Of a stretch of DNA of 64,000 bases, positions 34,891 through 43,500 are shown piece after piece. A program made the translations under genes and the position numbers. The stretch comes from Actinomyces sp. oral taxon 170 str. F0386. Its GTDB lineage: Bacteria > Actinomycetota > Actinomycetes > Actinomycetales > Actinomycetaceae. The stretch is from the NCBI RefSeq assembly GCF_000195595.1, contig NZ_GL882517.1, forward strand, positions 25,523-89,522. Direction: 5' to 3'. Position 1 is the first letter of the stretch, and every line of letters begins with the position of its first letter. The notes under the pieces were generated by a model. The model was given only the letters and a program-made list of their open reading frames with translations, did not search any database and had not been told where the DNA came from.

Positions 34891-34900
34891 CGAACAGGAA

Positions 34901-35848
34901 CTATGGGTGGACGAGTGGGTTCCTCACTAGCGCGTCGTACAGGCCCTCCAGACCGCCTTCTGCTTTTGCAGCGATCGGGAGCAGAGAGGTCTCTGTCATT
35001 CCTGGAATGACGTTGACGTCAATGAACCAGGGCGTCCCCTCCTCATCGAGAATGAGGTCGGTTCGAGAGAGATTCCCGAGTCCGAGGGTGGAGTGAACCG
35101 TGACAGCGGTGCTCTTGACCATCTCAATAACCGAGTCATTCAGACGCGCGGGAACGAAGTACTCCGAGCGGCCCGGGTTATAGCGTGCATCGAAGTCGTA
35201 CTGCCCATCAGTCACTACCTCAACGGGCGGGAGCGCGCGTGGCCCCTCTCCCGTATCCACGACGGACACTGCGAGCTCCGTGCCGGGGACATAGCGCTCG
35301 ATGAGGGCTCGCTCGTCATACGCAAAACATGCCACCATCGCGGATCGCAGCTCGTCCGCCGTCGATGCGTAGGAGACGCCGAGTCCAGAACCTCCCTGAT
35401 GGGGCTTCACCACCACGGGAAGCCCGAGATGACCAGCGACAACAGTCAGAACCTCCTGCGCTCCAAGCTGACTGAAGTAGGAATGTGGAAGTGTTAACGA
35501 GTCAGGAGTAATCACTCCTCCGGTTCGGACACTCGCCTTAGCGGTCGGTTTAAAGGAGGCCCGTTGGCAACCGTCTGAGTGCGTGCCGACGTACGGCAGC
35601 CCCAGAGCGATGAGCATGTTCTGCAGACCTCCGTCCTCCCCGGGACCGCCGTGGACCAGTGGCCAGACGACGTCGGGCCCGAAGGTCTTGAGCGACCCAA
35701 TGGTGCGCGCATCGATGTCCAGGACCAGGACGGTGTGCCCGAGGTGCTTGAGGACCTGGGCAACGCGATGCCCGGATCGCAGCGAGATGTCGCGCTCGTG
35801 GCTCAGTCCACCGGCGAGGACAGCGATACGGAGTGGAGACTGGTTCAT
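34901..35848 (-). CDS. ddl: D-alanine--D-alanine ligase family protein (ATP-grasp)
   Basis: A 315-residue ATP-grasp ligase that would join two D-alanines for peptidoglycan. Motifs in order: GGLSHERDISLRSG at the N-terminus, VHGGPGEDG, the ATP-grasp lysine in VVVKPHQGGSGLG, and SRTDLILDEEG followed by DVNVIPGMTETSLLP. The last is usually E-x-N-T-x-PGMT; here Asp replaces the metal-binding Glu. A tyrosine in DARYNPG fits D-Ala rather than D-lactate as second substrate. Length is near the DdlB class. The start lies 8 bases after the aminotransferase stop, so the two form an operon. It may be a second ligase, since actinobacteria often have a longer Ddl elsewhere; that is inference. Confidence 0.87.
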   Translation of the reverse strand: MNQSPLRIAVLAGGLSHERDISLRSGHRVAQVLKHLGHTVLVLDIDARTIGSLKTFGPDVVWPLVHGGPGEDGGLQNMLIALGLPYVGTHSDGCQRASFKPTAKASVRTGGVITPDSLTLPHSYFSQLGAQEVLTVVAGHLGLPVVVKPHQGGSGLGVSYASTADELRSAMVACFAYDERALIERYVPGTELAVSVVDTGEGPRALPPVEVVTDGQYDFDARYNPGRSEYFVPARLNDSVIEMVKSTAVTVHSTLGLGNLSRTDLILDEEGTPWFIDVNVIPGMTETSLLPIAAKAEGGLEGLYDALVRNPLVHP

Positions 35849-35856
35849 CGTCAACC

Positions 35857-37170
35857 TCAGATCTGATCGGGTGCGGGCGCGTGAACGCCTTCGGATGGAC
35901 GGGGACTGTGGGTGGGACCGAACAGGTCCAGCAGCTCGAGATCGCGGGTGACGACGCCGGAGAGTCTTCGTACGCCTTCGCGGATCTCGACGGGCTCGGG
36001 ATAGCAGAAGGACAGTCTCAGATGGTCCTGCCCCTCCCTCCCACCGGCGTAGAAGGCCGTTCCGGAGACGTAGGCGACCAGGCTGGTGACTGCTCGCGGC
36101 AGCATGTCCTTGGCGTCGAGTCCTTCGGGGAGCCTCACCCACACGTAGAAACCACCGTCGGGGACGTTCCAGTGGCACATCGGCAGGAACTCCTCCAGCG
36201 CCGCCACCATGGCGTCGCGCCGCCCTCGGTACATGGCTCGGAAGTCCACGATCTGCTGCTTCCAGTCGAACTGGTCCAGGTACATGGAGATGGAGAACTG
36301 CCCCGCCGACGACGGGCACAGGATCGCCGCCTCTGAAGCCAGCTTCATCTTCTCCCGCACGGCCGGCGGCGCCACCGCCCAGCCCACGCGGTAACCGGGA
36401 GCGAAGATCTTGGAGAAGGAGCCGAGGTAGACGACGTCGTCGGGTGCGAGGGTTTTGAGAGCGGTGTAGGTCTGCCCCTCGAAGCCCAGAAGACCGTAGG
36501 GGTTGTCCTCCACGATGAGGATGTGATGGCGCCGGCAGATCTCGATGACCTGCGGACGGCGCTCCTCGGTGAGCGTCACCCCGGCGGGGTTGTGGAAGTT
36601 GGGCAGGCAGTAGAAGAACTTGATGCGACGCCCCTCGCGCTCAAGACGGACGATCATCTCCTCCAGAGCCTCGGGGATGACGCCGTCAGCGTCAATGGGT
36701 ACCTGCTGCACGTCGGCCTGATAGGTTGCGAAGATCGACAGGGATCCGACGTACGTGGGCGCCTCGGTCAGGACGACATCGCCGGGATCGACGAAGAGTT
36801 CTGTGACGATGTCGACGGCCTGCTGGGACCCCGTGGTGACGATGACGTCCTCCGGGTCCGTCTCGATGCCTTCGAGGGCCATGACCTCGGTGATCTGCGC
36901 CCGCAGTCGCGGCAGTCCTTGGCCGTTTCCGTACTGCAGCGCCTTGCCGCCGTCCTTGCGGATCATCTGCGCCGTGGCCTCCGCCAGCCGCTCCAGTGGA
37001 AGGTCCTTGAGATTGGGCATTCCGCCCGCCAGCGACACCACTTCCGGTCGTGAGGCGACGGCGAACAGTGAGCGAGTCTCCGAGGCGCGCAGACCATGAG
37101 CTCGCGCGGCATAGCTGTCCAGCCACGGATCGAGTCGGTTGCCCTTCACCTGGTTACTGCTCTCACTCAC
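35857..37170 (-). CDS. PLP-dependent aminotransferase, class I/II (Aro8-like)
   Basis: A fold-type I aminotransferase of 437 residues. The sequence shows GGMPNLKDLPLE, NPAGVTLTEERR, the cofactor region IVEDNPYGLL and the PLP lysine in SFSKIFAPGYRVGW. It resembles the 2-aminoadipate/aromatic aminotransferase and MocR-catalytic group without the winged-helix domain. The GTG at 37170 has GGAAGGA about 6 bases upstream; the frame is open to 37350. It leads directly into the ligase gene, suggesting a link to amino-acid supply for the wall, though the substrate is unknown. A parS site lies about 100 bases upstream. Confidence 0.88.
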   Translation of the reverse strand: MSESSNQVKGNRLDPWLDSYAARAHGLRASETRSLFAVASRPEVVSLAGGMPNLKDLPLERLAEATAQMIRKDGGKALQYGNGQGLPRLRAQITEVMALEGIETDPEDVIVTTGSQQAVDIVTELFVDPGDVVLTEAPTYVGSLSIFATYQADVQQVPIDADGVIPEALEEMIVRLEREGRRIKFFYCLPNFHNPAGVTLTEERRPQVIEICRRHHILIVEDNPYGLLGFEGQTYTALKTLAPDDVVYLGSFSKIFAPGYRVGWAVAPPAVREKMKLASEAAILCPSSAGQFSISMYLDQFDWKQQIVDFRAMYRGRRDAMVAALEEFLPMCHWNVPDGGFYVWVRLPEGLDAKDMLPRAVTSLVAYVSGTAFYAGGREGQDHLRLSFCYPEPVEIREGVRRLSGVVTRDLELLDLFGPTHSPRPSEGVHAPAPDQI

Positions 37171-37270
37171 CTTCGGTCCTTCCTTGGTGGCCACTGCTGC
37201 GTCCGTGGATCCAAGTCTGCCACGCCGCACTGGCGGGCAGGCCTCGGCGAGGACAGGAGTAATCCGCGGT

Positions 37271-37284
37271 GTTTCACGTGAAAC
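37271..37284. promoter_or_regulatory. Outlying parS site upstream of the aminotransferase gene
   Basis: Perfect 14-bp palindrome with the flanking T and A of the full 16-bp consensus, 2.4 kb from the array and about 100 bases upstream of the aminotransferase start, where it may overlap the promoter. Confidence 0.9.
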
Positions 37285-37327
37285 ACTGAAGCGTTCCCAA
37301 GACGGGTGAGACGACGCGGTGAACGAG

Positions 37328-37365
37328 AACGCTCCGCGCACCATGGACATGATGCGCGGAGCGTT
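37328..37365 (-). terminator. Terminator of thrC
   Basis: A perfect 13-bp inverted repeat (37328-37340 and 37353-37365) lies 33 bases beyond the thrC stop on the minus strand. Confidence 0.8.
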
Positions 37366-37397
37366 GAGAGGCAGTGTCCCGGCGTGGGGCGACTCGC

Positions 37398-38837
37398 TCA
37401 GGAGCTCAAGGCATGCTCCTCGATGAGAGCGCGCAAAGGGGCCTGGTCATTGTCGATCGTCTCCACCTTTTGTGGCTGAGCGAGCAGATCGGCGATGACG
37501 TCGGGAGTCTCCGGCCCGGTCCCGAGCGCCTCGGCCACCGTCTGCGGGAACTTCGCGGCCTTTGCCGTCTCCATGACGAGCGTGGGGAAACCCGGTTCCA
37601 TGGTGCGTAGAGCCACCGTGACGCCGTCGGCGGTGTGCGGGTCAATGAGACGGCCGGAGCGCTCCTTGACGCTGCGAATGGCCTCCAGCCGGTCGGTGTG
37701 CGACGACGCTCCGGCCACGAAGCCGAGTTCCTCTCCCAGGCGTGCACGCTCATCGCGCAGGTCGAGCGTGCCGGTGGTCTCCAGCTCCGCCCAACGCTGG
37801 ACGAAGGCCTCCGGCCCCAGCAGGGCCCAGATGAAGCGCTCCAGGTTCGAGGCCTTGGAGATGTCCATGGACGGGCTGGAGGTGGCCAGCGTCTCCTCCG
37901 CTGAGCGGGGCCGGTAGACGCCCGTGGTGAAGAACTCCTCGAGGACGTTGTTCTCGTTGGTGGCCAGGATGAGGCGGCGGATCGGCACCCCCATGGACCG
38001 GGCCAGGAACCCGGCGTAGATGTTGCCGAAGTTGCCCGAGGGCACGCACACGTCGACGCGGTAACCGGGGCGGACCTCCTCCTCCACCGCGTCGGTGACT
38101 CGCAGCCAGGACCAGACGTAGTAGACGGCCTGTGCGGCGATCCGGCCGATATTGATGGAGTTGACGGCACCCAGATGATGGGCCGCCTTGAAGTCCGCGT
38201 CATTGCTCAGGGCCTTGACCAGCGCCTGGCAGTCGTCGAAGACCCCCCGTACTGCGATGTTGTGGATATTGGCGTCCTGGAGGGTGTACATCTGGGCCCG
38301 CTGCACCGGGCTCATCCGACCCGCCGGTGAGAGCATGAAGACGCTGACGCCCTCCTGCCCCCGGAAGGCGTGCTCGGCCGCTGAGCCGGTGTCTCCCGAG
38401 GTGGCCCCCAGGATGTTGAGGACCTTGCCCTGCTTGGCCAGCACGTAGGGAATCGCCTGCCCCAGAAACTGCATGGCCAGGTCCTTGAAGGCCATTGTCG
38501 GTCCCTCGGACAGGCCCACGAGCACCAGGCCGTCGGCGACGTCGCCCAGCCCGGTCACTGGGACGACCGGTTGTGGGAACCGTGCCTCGCTGTAGGCTGC
38601 TCGGGTCAGAGCGGCCAGATCCTCACGCGGGATGTCGGCGGCGAACAGACCGATGACCTCGGTGGCCAGCTCTGCGTAGCCCAGGGACCTCCAGGCCTCG
38701 AGCTGCGCCGGCGTGAGTGACGGCAGCCGGTCCGGTACCGCCAGACCGCCGTCGGGAGCCAGGCCCGCCAGAAGAACGTCCGTGAACCCGGCGGGCGTCA
38801 TCTGGCCGCGGGTGGAGATGTACTGGGTGTGCTGCAT
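37398..38837 (-). CDS. thrC: Threonine synthase
   Basis: The 479-residue PLP enzyme that makes threonine from O-phosphohomoserine, of the longer yeast/E. coli-type subgroup. The N-terminal signature is YISTRGQ. The PLP lysine is in PTMAFKDLAMQF, the phosphate region is LGATSGDTGSAAEHAF, and PSGNFGNIYAG is the glycine-rich cofactor loop. The ATG at 38837 follows AGAAGG; the open frame beyond is not ThrC-like. A TAGAAT -10 word lies about 70 bases upstream. It has its own terminator and lies far from other threonine genes. Confidence 0.95.
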   Translation of the reverse strand: MQHTQYISTRGQMTPAGFTDVLLAGLAPDGGLAVPDRLPSLTPAQLEAWRSLGYAELATEVIGLFAADIPREDLAALTRAAYSEARFPQPVVPVTGLGDVADGLVLVGLSEGPTMAFKDLAMQFLGQAIPYVLAKQGKVLNILGATSGDTGSAAEHAFRGQEGVSVFMLSPAGRMSPVQRAQMYTLQDANIHNIAVRGVFDDCQALVKALSNDADFKAAHHLGAVNSINIGRIAAQAVYYVWSWLRVTDAVEEEVRPGYRVDVCVPSGNFGNIYAGFLARSMGVPIRRLILATNENNVLEEFFTTGVYRPRSAEETLATSSPSMDISKASNLERFIWALLGPEAFVQRWAELETTGTLDLRDERARLGEELGFVAGASSHTDRLEAIRSVKERSGRLIDPHTADGVTVALRTMEPGFPTLVMETAKAAKFPQTVAEALGTGPETPDVIADLLAQPQKVETIDNDQAPLRALIEEHALSS

Positions 38838-38987
38838 GTGCTGCCTTCTTGCCGTATCGCATGCCGGGATGCCACTGCGATTCCGGTGCGATTCTACGGG
38901 GCCGCGGCCGAGGGTGACAGGCGCGGTCAACCAGGCACGGGAAGTCATCAGACAACTTGTGGGCCTACGGTACGCGCATGGACGACG

Positions 38988-39056
38988 GCTGCCGCGACGC
39001 CGGCCTCATTCATCACCCCGGTGAGGGATATCGAACGAGGCCGGCGTCGCGGCAGC
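38988..39056 (-). terminator. Long-stem terminator of trxA
   Basis: A perfect 20-bp inverted repeat (38988-39007 and 39037-39056) with a 29-base loop, 27 bases beyond the trxA stop. Its length is exceptional for this window. Confidence 0.75.
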
Positions 39057-39082
39057 TGGTCAGGACTGGTGGCAGCCAGGTA

Positions 39083-39409
39083 TCAGGCGAGGACCTTCTC
39101 CACCTCGGTCTTGAAGGAGGCCTTGGGGCGGGAGCCGCTGAACTGGTGGAAGACCTCACCGTCGCGCACGACCGCGAAGGTCGGGATGGAGCGCACACCG
39201 TAGGAGCGGGCGGTGGCCGGGTTGGCGTCCACGTCGATCTTGACGAACTTGACCTTGTCGCCGAAGTCGGCGGCGACCTCGTCCACGATCGGCGCCATCT
39301 GGCGGCAAGGGCCGCACCACTCGGCCCAGAAGTCGATGACGACGGGGACCTCGGACTTGAGGACCTCCTCCTCGAAGGTGGCGTCGGTGACGGCGAGTGC
39401 CTCAGACAT
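39083..39409 (-). CDS. trxA: Thioredoxin
   Basis: A 108-residue cytoplasmic disulfide reductase with the active site WCGPC (31-35) in FWAEWCGPCRQMAP and the cis-proline region SIPTF. It has no signal peptide. AGGAG lies 7 bases before the ATG. It lies 111 bases downstream of trxB, its electron donor, in the trxB-trxA order conserved near parB in actinobacteria. Confidence 0.97.
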   Translation of the reverse strand: MSEALAVTDATFEEEVLKSEVPVVIDFWAEWCGPCRQMAPIVDEVAADFGDKVKFVKIDVDANPATARSYGVRSIPTFAVVRDGEVFHQFSGSRPKASFKTEVEKVLA

Positions 39410-39479
39410 GGTTATTCTCCTCGAACGTTGTGGATGGGTGAGTCGGGATGGGCTCAGCGCAGGTCCTCCGACGACGTCG

Positions 39480-39522
39480 GAGCCGGCCCGCTCTGAGCAG
39501 GGCTGAGGTGCGCGGCCGGCTC
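39480..39522 (-). terminator. Hairpin at the end of trxB
   Basis: A 9-bp inverted repeat (39480-39488 and 39514-39522) overlaps the trxB stop codon region. It may attenuate transcription into trxA. Confidence 0.35.
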
Positions 39523-40447
39523 AGGCCTGCAGCGTGGTGAGATAGTGCTCGGCATCCAGAGCGGCGCGGCAGCCGGATCCGGCCGCGGTGATCGCCTGCT
39601 GGTAGGTAGGGTCGGCGACGTCACCACAGGCGAAGACGCCGGGAATGCGAGTGCGCTGCGAGGGGACCTCGACCTTGATGTAGCCGGCCTCGTCGAGCTC
39701 GAGGGCCTCAGCGACGAGCTCGCTGCGTGGGACCTGGCCGATGGCGACGAACAGTCCCGTGGCCTCGATCCGGCGACGCTCCCCGGTGACGGTGTCTTCC
39801 AGGGTGATGCCGGTCAGCGAGTCCTCACCGTGGAGCTCGACGACGCGCGAGTTCCAGGCGAAGGAGATCTTCGGGTCCTCCTGGGCGCGCTTGGCCATGA
39901 CGGCTGAGGCGCGCAGCTCGTCGCGGCGGTGCACCACTGTGACGGAGCGGGCGAAGCGGGTCAGGAAGGTGGCCTCCTCCATGGCCGAGTCCCCACCGCC
40001 GACGACGACGATGTCCTGGTCCTTGAAGAAGAACCCGTCGCAGGTGGCGCAGTAGGACACGCCATGACCGGAGAGACGCTCCTCCCCGTCGACCCCCAGG
40101 TGCCGGTACTCCGAGCCGGTGGAGATGATGACCGTGCGGGCCTCGTAGGCGCCGTCGGAGGTGGTGACGCGCTTGACGTCGCCCTCCAGCTCGAGGGCGG
40201 TGACGTCCTCGTAGCGGATCTCCGCACCGAAGCGCTCGGCCTGCTCCTGCATCTGGTTCATGAGCTCGGGGCCCATGATCCCCTCGATGAAGCCGGGGTA
40301 GTTCTCCACCTCGGTGGTGTTCATCAGCGCGCCGCCCGCAGTGACCGAACCGGCCAGGATGACCGGGTTGAGCTGGGCGCGGGCCGCGTAGATGGCGGCC
40401 GTGTAGCCGGCGGGGCCGGAGCCGACAATGACGACGTCGTGAATCAT
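39521..40447 (-). CDS. trxB: Thioredoxin-disulfide reductase
   Basis: The 308-residue NADPH-FAD enzyme that reduces thioredoxin. FAD motif GSGPAGYTAA (9-18), redox pair C133-A-T-C136 in SYCATCDG, NADPH motif VVGGGDSAMEEA and the C-terminal FAD motif GVFACGDVAD are all present. CAGGAG lies 4 bases before the ATG. It lies directly after murJ on the same strand and precedes trxA. Confidence 0.97.
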   Translation of the reverse strand: MIHDVVIVGSGPAGYTAAIYAARAQLNPVILAGSVTAGGALMNTTEVENYPGFIEGIMGPELMNQMQEQAERFGAEIRYEDVTALELEGDVKRVTTSDGAYEARTVIISTGSEYRHLGVDGEERLSGHGVSYCATCDGFFFKDQDIVVVGGGDSAMEEATFLTRFARSVTVVHRRDELRASAVMAKRAQEDPKISFAWNSRVVELHGEDSLTGITLEDTVTGERRRIEATGLFVAIGQVPRSELVAEALELDEAGYIKVEVPSQRTRIPGVFACGDVADPTYQQAITAAGSGCRAALDAEHYLTTLQA

Positions 40448-40533
40448 GACTCTCCTGATGAGCGGACGGTAGCCGCGGTGGGCGGTCGCCTAGTGCAACT
40501 GGTGATCAATGCAGCCTGTTCCCAGGGAGGGAC

Positions 40534-43500
40534 TTATTTGAATGTGATCTCAGTCGCAGTTGCTCTGTAGGGGCGATCGGCTCCCGGGCTCATGGGAAGT
40601 TTAGTGATCCGCACGACGATGGTATCCACGTCTTGGGGCTTGTCGATGGGGAGGGTCGTCGTTCCTGAGGCGAAGGGCCCATGGGTGAGCAGCGGACCGT
40701 TGGCGTTGGAGGCGTGGACCTCGATCTGACCACCCTCGTGGGTGCCCTGGATCTCGATCTGCGAGACCTTGGCAGGGCTCTTGAGGTTGAGCGTGATATC
40801 GATTGGCGCGGTCTCGGGGCTCGCGGAGTAGTGAGAGGACCATTCCTTACTCGTGTCACCATCGGTGAGGGTTCCAGCCTGAGAGGAGGCAAAGCCACTG
40901 CTGGCTTCGTCAACGACGCTCACGTTGACGATCTCAGGCTTGGTGTCCTGGGTCGGTGTCTGAGCCGGTGTCGTAGAAGCCGGCTGCTGCGTCTGGCCGC
41001 CCCCGCCGCCGGCCTCCTGGGCGCTGGCCGAGGGAACGGTGTCAGCGGCCGCGCGGTCCTCGTCCGCGAAGGGGATGCCGATCGTCCGGTAAATGATGTA
41101 GCTGGCGGCCACCAGTAAGACGACGACGATGACGGCCAAAGTGGCCAGAACGCTGTTGGTGGTGCGCTGCTCCCGGCGAGTGACCTCGGGGTCGATCTCC
41201 TCCTCGTCATCCTCGAAGACCGCGAAGCTGCCGGTGAAGGGCTCTGCCGGGACCGGTGCGGGCCCGGGGACGGTCTCGGAGGCGGTCGCCAGGACGTTCG
41301 GGATGGGGTTCGTCGGCCCGGTGACCTGGATGTAGGTGTCGCTCGCCGGTTGCTCCGGCACGGCCTGGGACCCGACCTGCTGCGGGTCAGAGGTCGGGGC
41401 CACGGCCTCCTCGGCAACGGAGGAGGCCGGCATGACGGAGGTCTGCTCCGCCGGTACGTCGGTACCGGCCGGCGCGGCCGGAACCTGGCCGGGCTGAGCC
41501 GACGTGGGGGCCGACTGACCTGCCGACGGGGCGACCGTGGCGCCCTTGCCGACACCACTGCGCCGCAGACGGTCCAGGACCCCGCGAGCCGCACTGGCGA
41601 CGCCGGCTCCGGCGGCACCGGCCGCGGCCGGTGCACCCGCGTTCGCGGAGCCCCCGCCGTTGACACCAGCGGACGACGCCGGACGCTGAGCCGGCGGAAT
41701 CGGCGTCGAGCCGGACTCGTGGTAGCCGACCACCGTGTCCCAGGTGCCCAGTGAGCGGGCCACCTCCGCCGAGGAGGTGGGGGGCTGACTGCTCCAGGTG
41801 CGTTCGCACAGCTCATCCAGGATCGGGTCGATCCCCGGCACGAGCGTGGAGGGCTTGACCGGGGCACCGCCCAGACGCGGGGCCGAGGGGATGCCGGGGC
41901 GCTTGCCCGGCCACCGGCCGGTCAGACCGTAGTAGAGGATCTCCACCAGCGCGCGGGCGTCGGCGCGGTCGGCGGCCGACGGGTCGTGGCCGGCCACCCG
42001 GCTCTCCAGGTCCAGGGCGGCGGCCTCGATCCCCAGGCCGCTGACCTTGACCGTGCCGTCGGGAAGAACGCGGATGGACTCGGGAGACAGGTTGAGGTGG
42101 TGCAGGCCCTTGCGAGCGCCGGCGTCGAGCGCCTGAGCGGTCTCACCGATGATCGCGCGCGCCTGCGTCGGAGGCATGCCCCGGGAGACCAGGGAGGAGA
42201 AGGTGCGTCCGGTCAGCGGCTCGGTGACGATGACGGAGGGCTCTGCGCGCTCGACGTCATAGACCTGTTGGAGACGCTGGTCCTCGACCAGCACCGCCCT
42301 GCTGGCGGACTCCAGGACGTTGTCTCGGTGGAGCGTCGCGTCGGTGAGGACCAGGATCGTGACGTCCCGGTCCAGGATCGTGTCAACGCCACGGTGCCTG
42401 ACGATGCGCGGCAGCGTGGTGGACAGCGTTCCCAGGAGTCCGTAGCGACCACTGCCGATGGGCGTCGCCTCCGACATGCGTCTCCTTCCTTGAGATGGTT
42501 GTCCATCTACACCAGTTGACCCCATCGTAACTGTCTGAGGGCTCCAAACCGGGGTGATGTGGCTCGTGTGGGCAGAGGTGTGGGGCGGGTAGGGGGCGGA
42601 CTGCCCTGTGGCCACCGGGGAAGGCGGGATGCTCGGGGGAAGCGAGGGCGGGATACTCCCGGGAGTGTTGGCCGGGACGTGATCCGGAGCCTGGGCGCGG
42701 TGGGAGGCGTCGGCGGCGTAGTCGGCGCTCGTGGGCGGCGGTGGAGCTGTTGCCTGCGAGGGCGCCAGAGGCGGCGGGGCGAGCGGGTAGACCGGCTGTC
42801 CGTCCTGGGTGTAGCCCGCAGGGGCCTGGGAGGACCAGCCGCCGGCGGACCGCTGCTCCATTTGACCCGGCTGTCCCCAGGGGTGCGTCTGCACCTGCGA
42901 GGGCGGTGGTGGTGCGGGCGGGGCCGCCTGGGCGGTACCGGGGGTGTAGCCAACAGCACCATGTGCGGCCGGGTCCGTTGAAATACCTGACGGGTCGGAA
43001 GCGGGTTGAGCCGGCGGCGGTGGAGCCGGGGTCTGGACGGCCGGCATCTGAGTGGTTGTCTGCGTCGTCGGCTCCGGCGGTGACAGCCAGGCCGCGATCG
43101 CCAGGACCACTCTCCCGGGCGTACCGGGCAGGCGACGACCGACGGTGGACAGGATCCGTGAGAAGGGCCGGAAGGCGACGGTGATCTCCTCGATCCCCAC
43201 GACGCGCCCCATGAGCAGGTAGACCAGCGACATGACGGCGGCGACGACGCAGATGTGCCCGAAGGCCGCGAGCATCTTGGCCAGGGAGGAGTCGGCGTCG
43301 ACGTTGCCCATGACCAGGTTGAGGACGATCCCGACGACGACCGCGGGCGCCACCGCCATGACCAGACGCAGGTGGGTGGCGATGATCTTGCGGCCGTCGA
43401 GGCTGGGCAGGTGGGAGCGCATCATGGGGATGACCACCACGGTGCCCCCGATCTGGCTGATCGTGTTGGCCGCGCCGGCCCAGGTCATCCAGTGGTTGGC

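Larger units (their letters stand above)
31458..34900. other. Gene-free parS array (centromere-like region)
   Basis: A stretch of 3443 bases between parB and the ligase gene. It contains only short frames with no ribosome binding site, no family motif and composition unlike the neighbouring genes; base composition is visibly less GC-rich. Eleven perfect parS sites and one degenerate copy occur at intervals of 107-465 bases, about 300 on average from 31603 to 34890. The parB terminator lies at one end and the ligase terminator at the other. The DNA between sites shows no other repeat I could find. Function as the main ParB loading platform is inferred from parS biology. Confidence 0.85.

Noticed and set aside
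31458-34900. About twenty short open frames in the parS region (for example 32969-33265, 34427-34711)
   Set aside because: They lack ribosome binding sites, family motifs and the GC-rich codon pattern of neighbouring genes, overlap on both strands, and several share only the FHVK or VSRET peptides that parS itself encodes.
38838-38987. Attenuator or riboswitch before thrC
   Set aside because: No leader peptide rich in Thr/Ile codons and no recognisable riboswitch core; the only strong hairpin is the trxA terminator.
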